DNA of 64,000 nt from Acidovorax sp. GBBC 1281 (GCF_028473645.1 NZ_CP097269.1:1372001-1436000), one strand, 5' to 3'; counted from the stretch's first letter, positions 1 to 10,537 are shown. The notes: generated from the sequence alone by a model not told the origin. Translations and numbers: made by a program.

Positions 1-204
1 CGAGGTCTGCGCCAGGCCGTCGCAGCTCGCCTTGAGCTGCTCGGCCGGAATGCCGGCGGTGAACTCCATGCAGTCCTTCACCGCCACGGTTTTGCCGGCG
101 ACGGGCACGTTGCCTTCGATCACGCAGGCGCGGTCGGCCGCCAGGGCGGTGGCGGAACCGCCCAGGATGCAGGCGGCAAAGAAGGGCCAGACGACGGCTT
201 TCAT
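1..204 (-). CDS. small secreted protein, partial (C-terminus outside window)
   Basis: The first 68 codons of a minus-strand gene run off the left edge of the window. The start ATG is preceded by an AAAGGA ribosome site 8 bases upstream. Residues 1-22 form a typical Sec signal peptide: a basic start, a hydrophobic core around VVWPFFAACILGG, and an ALA-AD cleavage site. The visible mature part has cysteines at residues 27, 45 and 61, which suggests a disulfide-bonded periplasmic protein. I do not recognise the family. It is the third gene after leuC and the entericidin, where the leuD/leuB part of the leucine locus would be expected further left. Confidence 0.65.
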   Translation of the reverse strand, partial: MKAVVWPFFAACILGGSATALAADRACVIEGNVPVAGKTVAVKDCMEFTAGIPAEQLKASCDGLAQTS

Positions 205-245
205 GCGGCGGTCCTTTCTGAAAGTCTGGGGCGTGGCGTGGCCGG

Positions 246-371
246 TCATTTGGCGGCCCGCTCGATGGCGCTGCCCGCGCGTTGCACGTCCTGGCCCATG
301 CCCTTGACGGTGTTGCAGCCGGCCAGCAGGCAAGCCAGGGCCAGGGTGAGAAGGGTGGCGGTCTTGTTCAC
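246..371 (-). CDS. entericidin A/B family lipoprotein
   Basis: A 41-residue protein starts at GTG. The N-terminus is a short lipoprotein signal ending in LLAGC, with the lipidated cysteine at residue 19. The mature peptide NTVKGMGQDVQRAGSAIE is the hallmark of the entericidin family of small membrane lipoproteins, implicated in E. coli in a bacteriolytic toxin/antidote pair. Only one entericidin is present here, so a paired toxin-antidote role is not supported. It lies 40 bases downstream of leuC on the same strand and is probably cotranscribed. The gene is so short that automated callers often miss it. Confidence 0.85.
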   Translation of the reverse strand: MNKTATLLTLALACLLAGCNTVKGMGQDVQRAGSAIERAAK

Positions 372-411
372 GGCAAGTGTCCTTGGGGTGAATGGAATGC
401 AGCCGTGGCGC

Positions 412-1833
412 TCAGGCGAACTGGCGCACGTCCACGAAGTGGCCGTGCACGGCGGCCGCGGCGGCCATGGCCGGCGAGACCAGGTGGGTGCGTCCGCCCG
501 CGCCCTGGCGGCCTTCGAAGTTGCGGTTGCTGGTGGAGGCGCAGCGCTCGCCGGGCTCCAGGCGGTCGGCGTTCATGGCCAGGCACATCGAGCAGCCGGG
601 CTCGCGCCATTCGAAGCCCGCGGCCTTGAAGATCTCGTGCAGGCCTTCGCGCTCGGCCTGCTCCTTCACCAGGCCGGAGCCGGGCACCACCATGGCCAGC
701 TTGATGTTCTTGGCGACCTTCTGGCCCAGCTTCTTGACCACGGCAGCGGCTTCGCGCATGTCCTCGATACGGCTGTTGGTGCACGAGCCGATGAACACCT
801 TGTCCACGAAGATGTCGTTCAGCGCCTTGCCGGGCTCCAGGTTCATGTAGGTGAGCGCGCGCTCCATGGCGCCGCGCTTGTTGGCGTCCTTTTCCTTGTC
901 GGGATCGGGCACTCGGGCATCCACGCCCAGCACCATCTCGGGCGAGGTTCCCCAGGTGATCTGCGGCACGATGTCCGCGGCGTTCAGCGTGACCACCGTG
1001 TCGAAGTGCGCGTCAGCATCCGACTGCAGCGTCTTCCAGTAGGCCACCGCCTGGTCCCATTCCACGCCCGAGGGCGACAGCGGCCGGCCCTTCACGTAGT
1101 CGATGGTCTTGTCGTCCACTGCCACCAGGCCGGCGCGCGCGCCCGCCTCGATGGCCATGTTGCAGACCGTCATGCGGCCTTCGATGCTGAGGGCGCGGAT
1201 CGCCGGGCCGCCGAACTCGATGGTGTAGCCCGTGCCGCCCGCCGTGCCGATCTTGCCGATGATGGCCAGCACGATATCCTTGGCCGTCACGCCGGGCGCG
1301 ACCTGGCCGTCCACGCGGATGAGCATGTTCTTGGCCTTCTTGGCCAGCAGGGTCTGCGTGGCCATGACGTGCTCCACCTCGCTGGTGCCGATGCCGTGCG
1401 CCAGCGCGCCGAAGGCGCCGTGCGTGCTGGTGTGGCTGTCGCCGCACACCACCGTCATGCCGGGCAGCGTGGCGCCGTTCTCGGGGCCGATCACGTGGAC
1501 GATGCCCTGGCGCTTGCTCATGAACGGGAAGAACGCCGCCGCGCCGACCTCGGCGATGTTCTTGTCGAGCGTGGTGATCTGCTCCTTGCTGATCGGGTCG
1601 GTGATGCCGTCGTAGCCCCGCTCCCAGCCGGTGGTGGGCGTGTTGTGGTCCGCCGTGGCGACGATGGAGCTGACGCGCCAGACCTTGCGGCCGGCCTGGC
1701 GCAGGCCCTCGAACGCCTGCGGGCTGGTCACTTCATGCACCAGGTGGCGGTCGATGTAGAGGATGGCGGTGCCGTCCTCTTCGGTGTGGACGACGTGCTC
1801 GTCCCAGATCTTGTCGTACAGGGTGCGTCCCAT
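412..1833 (-). CDS. leuC: 3-isopropylmalate dehydratase large subunit
   Basis: LeuC (473 residues, normal length) isomerises 2-isopropylmalate to 3-isopropylmalate in leucine synthesis, together with the small subunit LeuD. It is an aconitase-fold enzyme with a [4Fe-4S] cluster. The ligands are visible as Cys351 in GSCTNSR and Cys414/Cys417 in GCSMCLAMN. The N-terminus [15 protein letters not shown] is typical of LeuC. It starts 39 bases after a LysR-type regulator on the same strand, suggesting cotranscription or regulation by that LysR. leuD is not inside the window; it presumably lies to the left. Confidence 0.97.
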   Translation of the reverse strand: MGRTLYDKIWDEHVVHTEEDGTAILYIDRHLVHEVTSPQAFEGLRQAGRKVWRVSSIVATADHNTPTTGWERGYDGITDPISKEQITTLDKNIAEVGAAAFFPFMSKRQGIVHVIGPENGATLPGMTVVCGDSHTSTHGAFGALAHGIGTSEVEHVMATQTLLAKKAKNMLIRVDGQVAPGVTAKDIVLAIIGKIGTAGGTGYTIEFGGPAIRALSIEGRMTVCNMAIEAGARAGLVAVDDKTIDYVKGRPLSPSGVEWDQAVAYWKTLQSDADAHFDTVVTLNAADIVPQITWGTSPEMVLGVDARVPDPDKEKDANKRGAMERALTYMNLEPGKALNDIFVDKVFIGSCTNSRIEDMREAAAVVKKLGQKVAKNIKLAMVVPGSGLVKEQAEREGLHEIFKAAGFEWREPGCSMCLAMNADRLEPGERCASTSNRNFEGRQGAGGRTHLVSPAMAAAAAVHGHFVDVRQFA

Positions 1834-1872
1834 GGCGGTCTCTTTGGTGGGTTTCAGGTGGGGTGGATGATT

Positions 1873-2808
1873 TTAGGAAGGCTCGGGCGGGGCAGGTGGC
1901 ACCAAGTGTTCGACCAGCAGCCGGGCCGTGACCGGCAGGGTGTCGAAGTCGCGGGCCACCAGGCGCAACTCGCGCTGGCCCCAGGGTTCGTCGAGCGCGA
2001 CGGATTGCAGTTGGCCCACGCCGCGCATCAGCGCGAAGGCCCGGTCCGGCAGCAGGCCCACGCCCAGGCCGTTGTCGATCATGCGGCACATGGCGTCCAG
2101 CCCGGTGACCTGGATGCGCTGGCGCAGCGGGCGCCCGGCCTGCGCGGCCGCCTGGTGCATGGCCAGGCTGATGCTGCTGTTGGCCTGCAGGCCCACGATG
2201 TCGCAGTCGAGGATTGCTTCAAATTTGATAGCAGCATGCCGGGACAATGCATGCCCTTGCGGCACGACGAGCACCAGACGATCGCTGCGGTAGGGGCGGC
2301 TTTGCAGGCCCTCGGGTTCGGCGGCGGTGCCGGTGTGGCACAGCCCCAGGTCGGCCGCGCCCTCGCGCACGGCCTGCAGCACGTCGGGGCTCAGGTGTTC
2401 CTGCAGGTCGATCTTGACCTGGCTGTGCGCGCGGGCGAAGGCCCCCAGGTCCTCGGGCAGGAACTGCACGATGGCCGAGATGTTGGCGTGCATGCGCACA
2501 TGGCCGCGCACCCCGTCGGCGTATTCGCTCAGTTCGCCCTGCATGCGCTCCAGGCCGAACAGCACGGTGCGGGCGTGGTGCAGCAGGCTTTCGCCGGCGG
2601 GCGTGAGGGTGACGCCGCGGCTGTGCCGGTAGAGCAGGGCGGTGTCCACCGCGGTTTCCAGGTCGGACAGGCGCTTGCTGACGGCGGAGGCGGCGATGAA
2701 CTCCCGCTCCGCCGCGCGGCCGATGCTTCCCAGCTCACAGACGGCCACGAAGAGCTGCAGCGAGGTGAGGTCGATTCGGCGCGCAAAACTGCGCTCGGAG
2801 CTTTTCAT
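1873..2808 (-). CDS. LysR-family transcriptional regulator
   Basis: A 311-residue protein of normal LysR length. Residues about 13-72 form the winged helix-turn-helix (LTSLQLFVAVCELGSIGRAA, then AVSKRLSDLE), followed by a periplasmic-binding-like effector domain. It lies directly upstream of leuC in the same orientation, so a role in leucine genes or local metabolism is plausible but unproven. A 15-base perfect palindrome sits 15 bases before its start codon and could be its autoregulatory site. The coding stretch for AAIKFEA is nearly identical to the core of a dispersed repeat family found between genes elsewhere in this window. Confidence 0.92.
   Translation of the reverse strand: MKSSERSFARRIDLTSLQLFVAVCELGSIGRAAEREFIAASAVSKRLSDLETAVDTALLYRHSRGVTLTPAGESLLHHARTVLFGLERMQGELSEYADGVRGHVRMHANISAIVQFLPEDLGAFARAHSQVKIDLQEHLSPDVLQAVREGAADLGLCHTGTAAEPEGLQSRPYRSDRLVLVVPQGHALSRHAAIKFEAILDCDIVGLQANSSISLAMHQAAAQAGRPLRQRIQVTGLDAMCRMIDNGLGVGLLPDRAFALMRGVGQLQSVALDEPWGQRELRLVARDFDTLPVTARLLVEHLVPPAPPEPS
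2216..2235 (-). repeat. dispersed-repeat core embedded in the LysR coding sequence
   Basis: Read on the minus strand this is CTGCTATCAAATTTGAAGC, the same GCTATCAAAT core seen in intergenic copies at about 10.1, 17.9, 24.0 and 51.3 kb. Here it is translated in frame as AAIKFEA within the effector domain of the LysR protein. Confidence 0.45.
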
Positions 2809-2822
2809 CGTGGTTGGAGAAT

Positions 2823-2837
2823 TCTCTGAATCAGAGA
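2823..2837. promoter_or_regulatory. perfect palindrome in the lysR promoter region, candidate operator
   Basis: TCTCTGA-A-TCAGAGA is a perfect palindrome of 7-base arms around one central base. It is 14 bases upstream of the lysR start codon. LysR regulators typically bind interrupted dyads with a T-N11-A core near their own promoter, so this is a candidate autoregulatory site. Binding is inferred from position only. Confidence 0.45.
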
Positions 2838-2908
2838 GTTGCCGTATTTTCTCTCATGAAAATGCCGTGAGCCATCGTGGTATGCGATGGCTTTGCTGCC
2901 CATTCACG

Positions 2909-2936
2909 CAAAAAAACGGCGCCCGAAGGCGCCGTT
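2909..2936 (-). terminator. Rho-independent terminator after dnaJ
   Basis: On the minus strand AACGGCGCC-TTCG-GGCGCCGTT forms a GC-rich hairpin followed directly by a run of T residues. It sits about 23 bases after the dnaJ stop codon and closes the grpE-dnaK-dnaJ operon. Confidence 0.85.
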
Positions 2937-2958
2937 GGCGGTCAAGGCCTGGCTGCGA

Positions 2959-4104
2959 TCAGCTGAACAGGTTCTTCAGCCGGTCGGTCCAGCTCTCGCC
3001 GCTGGGCGAGTGCTTGGCACCGCCTTTCTTGAGCGACTCCTCCAGCTCGCGCAGCAGCTTGCGCTGGTGCTCGGTCAGCTTGACCGGCGTTTCCACCGCG
3101 ATGTGGCAGTACAGGTCGCCGGGGTAGCTGGCCCGCACGCCCTTGATGCCCTTGCCGCGCAGGCGGAACTGCTTGCCGGCCTGGGTGCCTTCGGGAATGT
3201 CGATGGCCGCCTTGCCTTGCAGCGTGGGCACTTCGATCTCGCCGCCCAGCGCGGCCGTGATGAAGCTCACCGGCACCTGGCAATGCAGGTCGTCGCCGTC
3301 GCGCTCGAAGATGTCGTGCTTCTTCAGGCGGATCTCGATGTACAGGTCCCCCGGCGGGCCGCCGTTGGTGCCCGGCTCGCCGTTGCCGGTGCTGCGGATG
3401 CGCATTCCGTCGTCAATGCCGGCGGGGATCTTCACTTCCAGCGTCTTCTGCTTCTTGACCTTGCCCTGGCCGTGGCAGGTGGTGCAGGGCTCGGGAATGA
3501 TCTTGCCCGTGCCGCGGCAGTGCGGACACGTCTGCTGCACGCTGAAGAAACCCTGGCGCATCTGCACCGTGCCGGCGCCGGCACAGGTGGTGCAGGTCTT
3601 GGCGCTGGTGCCCGGCTTGGCGCCGCTGCCGTGGCAGGTCTCGCACGATTCCCAGGAGGGAATGCGGATCTGCGCGTCCTTGCCCTTGGCCGCCTCTTCG
3701 AGGGTGACCTCCATCGCGTAGCTCAGGTCGTTGCCGCGATAGACCTGGCGCCCGCCCTGGCCGCGCCCGCGCGCGCCGCCCTGGCCGAACATGTCGCCGA
3801 AGATGTCGCCGAAGGCCTCGGCAAAGCCACCGAAGCCTTCCGCACCCGCGCCGCCGGGGCCGCGCATGTTCGGGTCCACGCCCGCGTGGCCGTACTGGTC
3901 GTAGGCGGCCCGCTTCTGCGGATCGGAGAGCATTTCATAAGCCTCTTTGGCTTCCTTGAACCGCTCTTCGGCAGGCTTGGCCGCGTCACCCTGGTTGCGG
4001 TCAGGGTGGTGCTTCATCGCGAGCTTGCGATAAGCCTTCTTGATCTCTTCGTCCGAGGCGTTCTTTGGAACGCCCAGAACTTCGTAAAAGTCTCTCTTGG
4101 ACAT
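2959..4104 (-). CDS. dnaJ: chaperone protein DnaJ (Hsp40)
   Basis: DnaJ (381 residues) delivers unfolded substrates to DnaK and stimulates its ATPase. The J-domain covers residues 1-70 with the essential HPD motif at 33-35. A Gly/Phe-rich linker follows, then four CxxCxGxG zinc repeats ([32 protein letters not shown]), and the C-terminal substrate-binding domains. It is the last gene of grpE-dnaK-dnaJ, 88 bases after dnaK. The T-tailed hairpin right after the stop marks the operon end. Confidence 0.98.
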   Translation of the reverse strand: MSKRDFYEVLGVPKNASDEEIKKAYRKLAMKHHPDRNQGDAAKPAEERFKEAKEAYEMLSDPQKRAAYDQYGHAGVDPNMRGPGGAGAEGFGGFAEAFGDIFGDMFGQGGARGRGQGGRQVYRGNDLSYAMEVTLEEAAKGKDAQIRIPSWESCETCHGSGAKPGTSAKTCTTCAGAGTVQMRQGFFSVQQTCPHCRGTGKIIPEPCTTCHGQGKVKKQKTLEVKIPAGIDDGMRIRSTGNGEPGTNGGPPGDLYIEIRLKKHDIFERDGDDLHCQVPVSFITAALGGEIEVPTLQGKAAIDIPEGTQAGKQFRLRGKGIKGVRASYPGDLYCHIAVETPVKLTEHQRKLLRELEESLKKGGAKHSPSGESWTDRLKNLFS

Positions 4105-4192
4105 GGTCTTTCCGAGCTCGGTTGGAACAGGAACGCCGCGCTGGCCCCTGTGCAGGGCCCGGCGCGGCGGCTAGTCGGGCACGCGAGCGCGC

Positions 4193-6148
<1,956 letters not shown>

Positions 6149-6191
6149 GTTGTTCTCCGAGATTTTGAAAAAGATTTGGATGCCGATAACT

Positions 6192-6200
6192 TGTGGATAA
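6192..6200 (-). promoter_or_regulatory. DnaA-box match in the grpE-dnaK gap
   Basis: On the minus strand the bases read TTATCCACA, a perfect match to the strong DnaA box TTATNCACA, 44 bases upstream of the dnaK ATG. A single 9-mer can occur by chance, so function is only a possibility. Confidence 0.4.
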
Positions 6201-6252
6201 CTTGGCCGGCTTCAAGCCGTCGCCTACAGTTTTTCTTTGGGTCGGCGGGTGC

Positions 6253-6813
6253 TTACTTGGGCGCGGACACCGTGACCAGGGCCGGGCGCAGCACGCGCTC
6301 GGCAATCACGTAGCCTTTTTGCAACACGGACACCACCGTGTTGGGCTCCTGGTCGGCCGGCACCATGCTGATGGCCTGGTGCTGGTGCGGATCGAACTTG
6401 TCGCCCGCGTTGGGGTTGATGGCCAGCACCTTGTTGCGCTCCAGGGCGGAGGTGAGCTGGCGCAGCGTGGCGTCCGAGCCTTCGCGCAGCTGTTCGATCG
6501 TGGCGTCCTTGATGGCCAAGGCCGCGGCCAAGCTGTCGGCCACGGGGAGCATGCTTTCCGCGAAGCTCTCGATGCCGAACTTGCGGGCCTTGGAGATTTC
6601 CTCCTCGGCGCGGCGGCGGGCGTTCTCGGCCTCGGCTTTGGCGCGCAGGAATTGGTCGGCGAGATCGGCGCTCTTGGCCTTCAGCTCGGCCAGTTCGCCC
6701 TGCAGGCGGCCCAGTTCATCGGAGGCATGTGCCGCCATCGCGGCTTCGACTTCTTCAGGAGAGGGGGAGGCGTCCCCATGAGAGGCGGTGGCTGGATTGT
6801 TTTGATCGGACAT
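6253..6813 (-). CDS. grpE: nucleotide exchange factor GrpE
   Basis: GrpE (186 residues) releases ADP from DnaK. An acidic, flexible N-terminus is followed by the long helical dimerisation region (residues about 35-85, [19 protein letters not shown]) and the beta-wing ending in [22 protein letters not shown] start it at MSDQNNP, which has AGAAGAA upstream. An ATG 48 bases further up is rejected because that longer frame would run over the -10 element of the heat-shock promoter. It is the first gene of the operon; no hrcA precedes it here. Confidence 0.96.
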   Translation of the reverse strand: MSDQNNPATASHGDASPSPEEVEAAMAAHASDELGRLQGELAELKAKSADLADQFLRAKAEAENARRRAEEEISKARKFGIESFAESMLPVADSLAAALAIKDATIEQLREGSDATLRQLTSALERNKVLAINPNAGDKFDPHQHQAISMVPADQEPNTVVSVLQKGYVIAERVLRPALVTVSAPK

Positions 6814-6848
6814 GTCGATTTCTTCTGAAAGTGAACGATACGCGCGGC

Positions 6849-6876
6849 AAATGGGTGCCATGCGGCGGATTTCAAG
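6849..6876 (-). promoter_or_regulatory. sigma-32 (RpoH) type promoter of grpE-dnaK-dnaJ
   Basis: On the minus strand the -35 element CTTGAAA (6870-6876) is separated by 14 bases from the -10 element CCCATTT (6849-6855). This matches the heat-shock consensus CTTGAAA / CCCCATNT. It ends 35 bases before the chosen grpE start. The same architecture and spacer are seen before clpB. Confidence 0.75.
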
Positions 6877-6960
6877 CGAAAAGGCGACGTTTGCACGCAG
6901 ATGCGTCGGGCTGGCGTCGGTCTCGGCCGGCGTGAGTGTACAAGCGACCGGCCTTGGGGC

Positions 6961-6966
6961 TATAAT
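6961..6966 (+). promoter_or_regulatory. -10 element of the rpsF operon promoter
   Basis: A perfect TATAAT, followed by the GC-rich discriminator CGCCGGC, lies 65 bases before the rpsF start. The -35 is not clear. The identical TATAATCGCCG string precedes rpsO. Confidence 0.6.
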
Positions 6967-7031
6967 CGCCGGCTTTGCCTTGCCACACCGCTTCTAGACG
7001 CAGCGGGTGGTTTCATCCACAAGGAGTTTGC

Positions 7032-7409
7032 ATGCGTCACTACGAAATCATTTTGTTGATCCATCCGGATCAAAGCGAACAAGTTCCAGCCATGCTGGAG
7101 CGCTACAAGGGCATGATCGTCGCCGGCGGCGGCAAGGTGCACCGCGTGGAAGACTGGGGCCGCCGTCAACTGGCGTACCTGATCAACAAGCTGGCCAAGG
7201 CCCACTACCTGTGCGTGAACATCGAAGCCGACCAGGCCGTGATGGCTGAACTGGAGCATGCCTTCAAGTTCAACGACGCCGTGCTGCGCCACCTGACGGT
7301 TCAAAAGAAGAAGGCCGACACGGGTCCTTCCTCGATGATGAAGACCGTCGAGCGCGAAGAAGCCCGCAAGGCCAGCCAGGCCGAGTTCGCCGCTTCAGGC
7401 GAGCGCTGA
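7032..7409 (+). CDS. rpsF: 30S ribosomal protein S6
   Basis: S6 (125 residues) binds the central domain of 16S rRNA together with S18. The sequence opens [18 protein letters not shown] and contains [18 protein letters not shown], both diagnostic. I use the ATG 6 bases after AAGGAG (7021-7026) rather than a frame-extending upstream ATG. It leads the rpsF-priB-rpsR-rplI operon. Confidence 0.98.
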   Translation: MRHYEIILLIHPDQSEQVPAMLERYKGMIVAGGGKVHRVEDWGRRQLAYLINKLAKAHYLCVNIEADQAVMAELEHAFKFNDAVLRHLTVQKKKADTGPSSMMKTVEREEARKASQAEFAASGER

Positions 7410-7425
7410 TCCATCGACTGGAGGA

Positions 7426-7716
7426 GTGGAAAACCACGTTGTCCTCACCGCCTGTATCGCCGAGGCTCAGGCCCTGCGCTACACGCCCGCTGGCCTGCCG
7501 GCCCTGGACCTGAAGCTCGAACACGGGTCTCAGCAGCAGGAAGCCGGTGCACAGCGCGAGGTCAAGGCGGTCGTGAAGGCCATTGCCTTCGGCACGCTCG
7601 CAGAGCGGCTGGCAAGACAGGCGCTCGGCAGCCTCTGGATCTTCCGGGGGTTTCTGGCGACGTCGCGCAACGGCAAGGGGCTGGTGTTCCACATCCAGGA
7701 TATTCAACAAGATTAA
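7426..7716 (+). CDS. priB: primosomal replication protein N (PriB)
   Basis: PriB (96 residues) is a single-strand-DNA-binding OB-fold dimer of the replication-restart primosome. It begins at GTG with VVLTACIAEAQALRYTPAGLPAL, the PriB pattern, and ends with a GKGLVFHIQDIQ strand. The GTG lies almost on top of a GGAGGA sequence, which is closer than ideal, but no other start is available in frame. Its position between rpsF and rpsR is the standard place for priB. Confidence 0.92.
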   Translation: MENHVVLTACIAEAQALRYTPAGLPALDLKLEHGSQQQEAGAQREVKAVVKAIAFGTLAERLARQALGSLWIFRGFLATSRNGKGLVFHIQDIQQD

Positions 7717-7734
7717 TTTTCAAGAGGTCCGAAA

Positions 7735-8016
7735 ATGGCCACGTTCAAGAAGTTCAACAAAGACAAGCGCCCGAAGCGCAACACCCAGTCGCTGCTGTTC
7801 AAGCGCAAGCGCTTTTGCCGCTTCACCGTCGCCGGCGTCGAAGAGATCGACTACAAGGATGTCGACACGCTGCGTGACTTCATCGCCGAAAACGGCAAGA
7901 TCATCCCCGCACGCCTGACCGGCACGCGCGCCATCTACCAGCGTCAGCTGAACACCGCCATCAAGCGCGCGCGCTTCCTGGCCCTGGTGCCTTACAGCGA
8001 CCAGCACAAGATCTAA
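7735..8016 (+). CDS. rpsR: 30S ribosomal protein S18
   Basis: S18 (93 residues) partners S6 on the platform of the small subunit. The conserved core is visible as [35 protein letters not shown] and [13 protein letters not shown]. An AGAGGT ribosome site precedes the ATG. It follows priB by 18 bases and precedes rplI by 12. Confidence 0.98.
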   Translation: MATFKKFNKDKRPKRNTQSLLFKRKRFCRFTVAGVEEIDYKDVDTLRDFIAENGKIIPARLTGTRAIYQRQLNTAIKRARFLALVPYSDQHKI

Positions 8017-8028
8017 GGAGCAACAGTC

Positions 8029-8481
8029 ATGCAAATCATCCTGCTCGACAAGGTTGTGAACCTCGGCAACCTCGGCGAAATCGTCAAGGTCAAAGACGGC
8101 TACGCCCGCAACTTCCTGATTCCTTCGGGACGCGCACGCCGCGCCACCGAATCCGCCAAGGCCGAGTTCGAAGCCAAGCGCGCCGAACTCGAAAAGGCCG
8201 CCGCTGCAAAGCTGGCCGAGTCCCAGGCCCAAGGCGAAAAGCTCGGTGGCACGACCATCAAGCTGACGCAAAAGGCCGGCGTGGACGGCCGCCTGTTCGG
8301 TTCCGTGACCAACCACGACATCGCTGAAGAGCTGAACAAGCAAGGCTACAAGGTCGTCAAGTCGCAGATCCGCCTGCCCAACGGCCCGATCAAGGTCGTC
8401 GGCGACAACACGGTGAGCGTGGCCCTGCACACCGACGTGGTGGTGGACGTGACCGTGTCGGTCTACGGCGAAACCGCTTAA
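8029..8481 (+). CDS. rplI: 50S ribosomal protein L9
   Basis: L9 (150 residues) binds 23S rRNA through its N-terminal domain ([16 protein letters not shown], then [16 protein letters not shown]). A long central helix rich in Ala/Glu/Lys separates it from the C-terminal domain ([19 protein letters not shown]). It has an AAGGAG ribosome site. It is the last gene before a terminator. Confidence 0.98.
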   Translation: MQIILLDKVVNLGNLGEIVKVKDGYARNFLIPSGRARRATESAKAEFEAKRAELEKAAAAKLAESQAQGEKLGGTTIKLTQKAGVDGRLFGSVTNHDIAEELNKQGYKVVKSQIRLPNGPIKVVGDNTVSVALHTDVVVDVTVSVYGETA

Positions 8482-8509
8482 CGAAAAAGCGCTGCCTCTG
8501 GCATCGATC

Positions 8510-8540
8510 GCGAAGCCGCCCTCGGGCGGCTTTCGCGTTT
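8510..8540 (+). terminator. terminator after rplI
   Basis: GCGAA-GCCGCC-CTCG-GGCGGC-TTTCGC forms a strong 11-12 bp hairpin 28 bases after the rplI stop, followed by a short T stretch. It separates the ribosomal operon from dnaB. Confidence 0.75.
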
Positions 8541-8586
8541 CTGGCCTGCTGTTCCATGCACCGGTCACCCACCGCCTGTGAACAGC

Positions 8587-8595
8587 TTGTCCACA
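8587..8595 (+). promoter_or_regulatory. near-match DnaA box upstream of dnaB
   Basis: TTGTCCACA differs from the strong DnaA box TTATCCACA by one base and lies 71 bases upstream of the dnaB start. Function is a possibility only. Confidence 0.3.
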
Positions 8596-8666
8596 GACTT
8601 GTCATCCCAGTCTTCCCATCTGCCTGACGGTAACCCACCGCGCCCGCCGCGAGAGGACCTTTTGCC

Positions 8667-10079
8667 ATGACCCTCGAGTCCCTTTCCATCGACGAGGATT
8701 TCGCTCCGGCGCCGGACCGCGAAGTCGCTCAGCTGCGCGTGCCGCCGCATTCCCTGGAGGCTGAGTCCAGCGTGCTGGGCGGCCTGCTGCTCGACAACAT
8801 GGCCTGGGACCGGGTGGGCGACCTGCTGGTGGACGGCGATTTCTACCGGCACGAGCACCAGCTCATCTATTCGGCCATCGGCGCCATGGTGAACGCCAGC
8901 AAGCCCGCCGACGTGATCACGGTGTACGAGCGGCTGCAGGGGCTGGGCAAGGCGGAGGAGATCGGCGGGCTGGCCTACCTCAACAGCCTCGCCCAGTACG
9001 TGCCGAGCGCGAGCAACATCCGGCGCTATGCCGAGATCGTGCGGGAGCGTTCGATCCTGCGCAAGCTGCTCACGGCCAGCGACGAGATCTCCACGAACGC
9101 CTTCAATCCGAAGGGCCGGACCGTGGAAAAGATCCTGGACGAGGCCGAGTCCAAGATCTTCGCCATCGGCGAAGAAGGCTCGCGCATGAAGCAGGGCTTC
9201 CAGTCGCTGGACACGCTGGTGGTGGACCTGCTGGACCGCGTCCAGGAAATGGCGGACAACCCCGTGGACGTCACGGGCGTGCCCACGGGTTTCGCCGACC
9301 TGGACCGTATGACGTCCGGCCTGCAGGCGGGCGACATGGTGGTGCTGGCGGCGCGGCCGTCCATGGGCAAGACCTCGTTCGCCGTGAACATCGCAGAGCA
9401 CGTGGCGCTCAACGAAGGCCTGCCAGTCGCCATCTTCTCGATGGAAATGGGCGCGGCCCAGCTGGCGGTGCGGATCGTGGGCTCCATCGGCCGTGTGAAC
9501 CAGGGCAACCTGCGCACCGGCAAGCTGACCGACGAAGAATGGCCGCGGCTGACCGAGGCCATCGAGCGCCTGCGCACGGTGTCGCTGCACATTGACGAGA
9601 CGCCGGGCCTCACGCCCAGCGAACTGCGCGCCAACGCGCGCCGCCTGGCGCGCCAGTGCGGCAAGCTGGGGCTGATCGTGGTCGACTACCTGCAGCTCAT
9701 GAGCGGCTCGGGCTCGTCCAGCTCGGACAACCGCGCCACTGAACTGGGCGAGATCTCCCGGGGCCTCAAGATGCTGGCCAAGGAGCTGCAGTGCCCGGTG
9801 ATCGCGCTGTCGCAGCTCAACCGCTCGGTGGAGCAGCGCACCGACAAGCGGCCGATGATGTCCGACCTGCGCGAATCCGGCGCCATCGAGCAGGATGCCG
9901 ACATCATCATGTTCATCTACCGCGACGACTACTACAACAAGGACAGCAAGGAGCCGAACGTGGCCGAGGTCATCATCGGCAAGCAACGGAACGGCCCCAC
10001 CGGCACGGTGAAGCTGTTCTTCCAGAAGAACCAGACGCGCTTCGAAAACCTCGCCATGGGCTCCGGCGACGATTTCTAA
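8667..10079 (+). CDS. dnaB: replicative DNA helicase DnaB
   Basis: DnaB (470 residues) is the hexameric 5'-3' fork helicase. The N-terminal primase-interaction domain starts LRVPPHSLEAESSVLGGLL. The RecA-like motor holds the Walker A motif ARPSMGKTS near residue 230 and Walker B LGLIVVDYLQLM near residue 335. The arginine finger region follows in RESGAIEQDADIIMFIYRD. No intein interrupts it. A repeat element starts 11 bases after its stop codon. Confidence 0.99.
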   Translation: MTLESLSIDEDFAPAPDREVAQLRVPPHSLEAESSVLGGLLLDNMAWDRVGDLLVDGDFYRHEHQLIYSAIGAMVNASKPADVITVYERLQGLGKAEEIGGLAYLNSLAQYVPSASNIRRYAEIVRERSILRKLLTASDEISTNAFNPKGRTVEKILDEAESKIFAIGEEGSRMKQGFQSLDTLVVDLLDRVQEMADNPVDVTGVPTGFADLDRMTSGLQAGDMVVLAARPSMGKTSFAVNIAEHVALNEGLPVAIFSMEMGAAQLAVRIVGSIGRVNQGNLRTGKLTDEEWPRLTEAIERLRTVSLHIDETPGLTPSELRANARRLARQCGKLGLIVVDYLQLMSGSGSSSSDNRATELGEISRGLKMLAKELQCPVIALSQLNRSVEQRTDKRPMMSDLRESGAIEQDADIIMFIYRDDYYNKDSKEPNVAEVIIGKQRNGPTGTVKLFFQKNQTRFENLAMGSGDDF

Positions 10080-10090
10080 GCACCTGGGTC

Positions 10091-10146
10091 AAAAAGGCCT
10101 CCAGCGCATATTCTTCTAGGGCATATCGCTATCAATTAAATAGCAA
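10091..10146 (+). repeat. Comamonadaceae-type dispersed intergenic repeat, copy 1
   Basis: About 56 bases directly after dnaB. Module A is AGCGCATATTCTTCTAGGGC (10103-10122); module B is the imperfect dyad GCTATCAATTAAATAGC (10128-10144). The copy after moaE (23976-24030) matches it across almost its whole length, including the opening AAAAAGGCC. Confidence 0.75.
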
Positions 10147-10171
10147 TGCCTGGAATGCGGTGCGGGTCCGG

Positions 10172-10537
10172 TCAGCTGCCGCCCAGCGCCCAGGCCAGCA
10201 GCCCCACGGTGGCGACGCCGGTCAGTGCCACGGCGATCGTCAGGCGCTGGCTGCGCACCCGCAGCGCATCCACCGCGCGCACGAGCTGTGCGTTCTGCTC
10301 GGCGAGCGATCCGATCAGCACGGCCGACGCCTGCTGCTCGGCCTCCAGCGCCTGCACCCGCTGGCGCAGCGCGGCCAGGCCGTCCTCCGTGCCGTTGGGC
10401 AGGGGCGCCGCCGGGGCGGCCGGCCCTTTCTGCGTCTGGCCCAGCAGCCGCCGGGCGGCCTGCAGTATCTGGGGCGTCGCCTCGATCACGTCGCCCCATG
10501 GCACCAGCTTCAGCGCGGTCATCCATCCCACGGCCAT
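10172..10537 (-). CDS. conserved hypothetical protein with coiled coil and C-terminal membrane anchor
   Basis: A 121-residue protein of unknown function. Residues about 50-95 form a predicted coiled coil (LAALRQRVQALEAEQQ and LAEQNAQLVRAVDALRVR). A single hydrophobic segment follows near the C-terminus (LTIAVALTGVATVGLLAWAL), so it looks like a tail-anchored inner-membrane protein with its bulk in the cytoplasm. It follows the phoH-like gene on the same strand by 16 bases and is probably cotranscribed. No enzymatic motif is visible. Confidence 0.7.
   Translation of the reverse strand: MAVGWMTALKLVPWGDVIEATPQILQAARRLLGQTQKGPAAPAAPLPNGTEDGLAALRQRVQALEAEQQASAVLIGSLAEQNAQLVRAVDALRVRSQRLTIAVALTGVATVGLLAWALGGS

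Noticed and set aside
238..2829. A long plus-strand open frame opposite leuC and lysR (863 codons), rich in His, Ala, Val, Gly
   Set aside because: Composition is that of an antisense shadow of GC-rich genes. leuC and lysR account for the same DNA with full family motifs.
6814..7031. CIRCE element (HrcA operator) before grpE
   Set aside because: No TTAGCACTC-N9-GAGTGCTAA-like inverted repeat is visible; the sigma-32-type promoter is enough to explain heat control.
6192..8595. Replication origin suggested by DnaA-box-like sites and dnaB
   Set aside because: Only isolated boxes, no cluster, no AT-rich unwinding region, and no dnaA, dnaN or gidA genes nearby.
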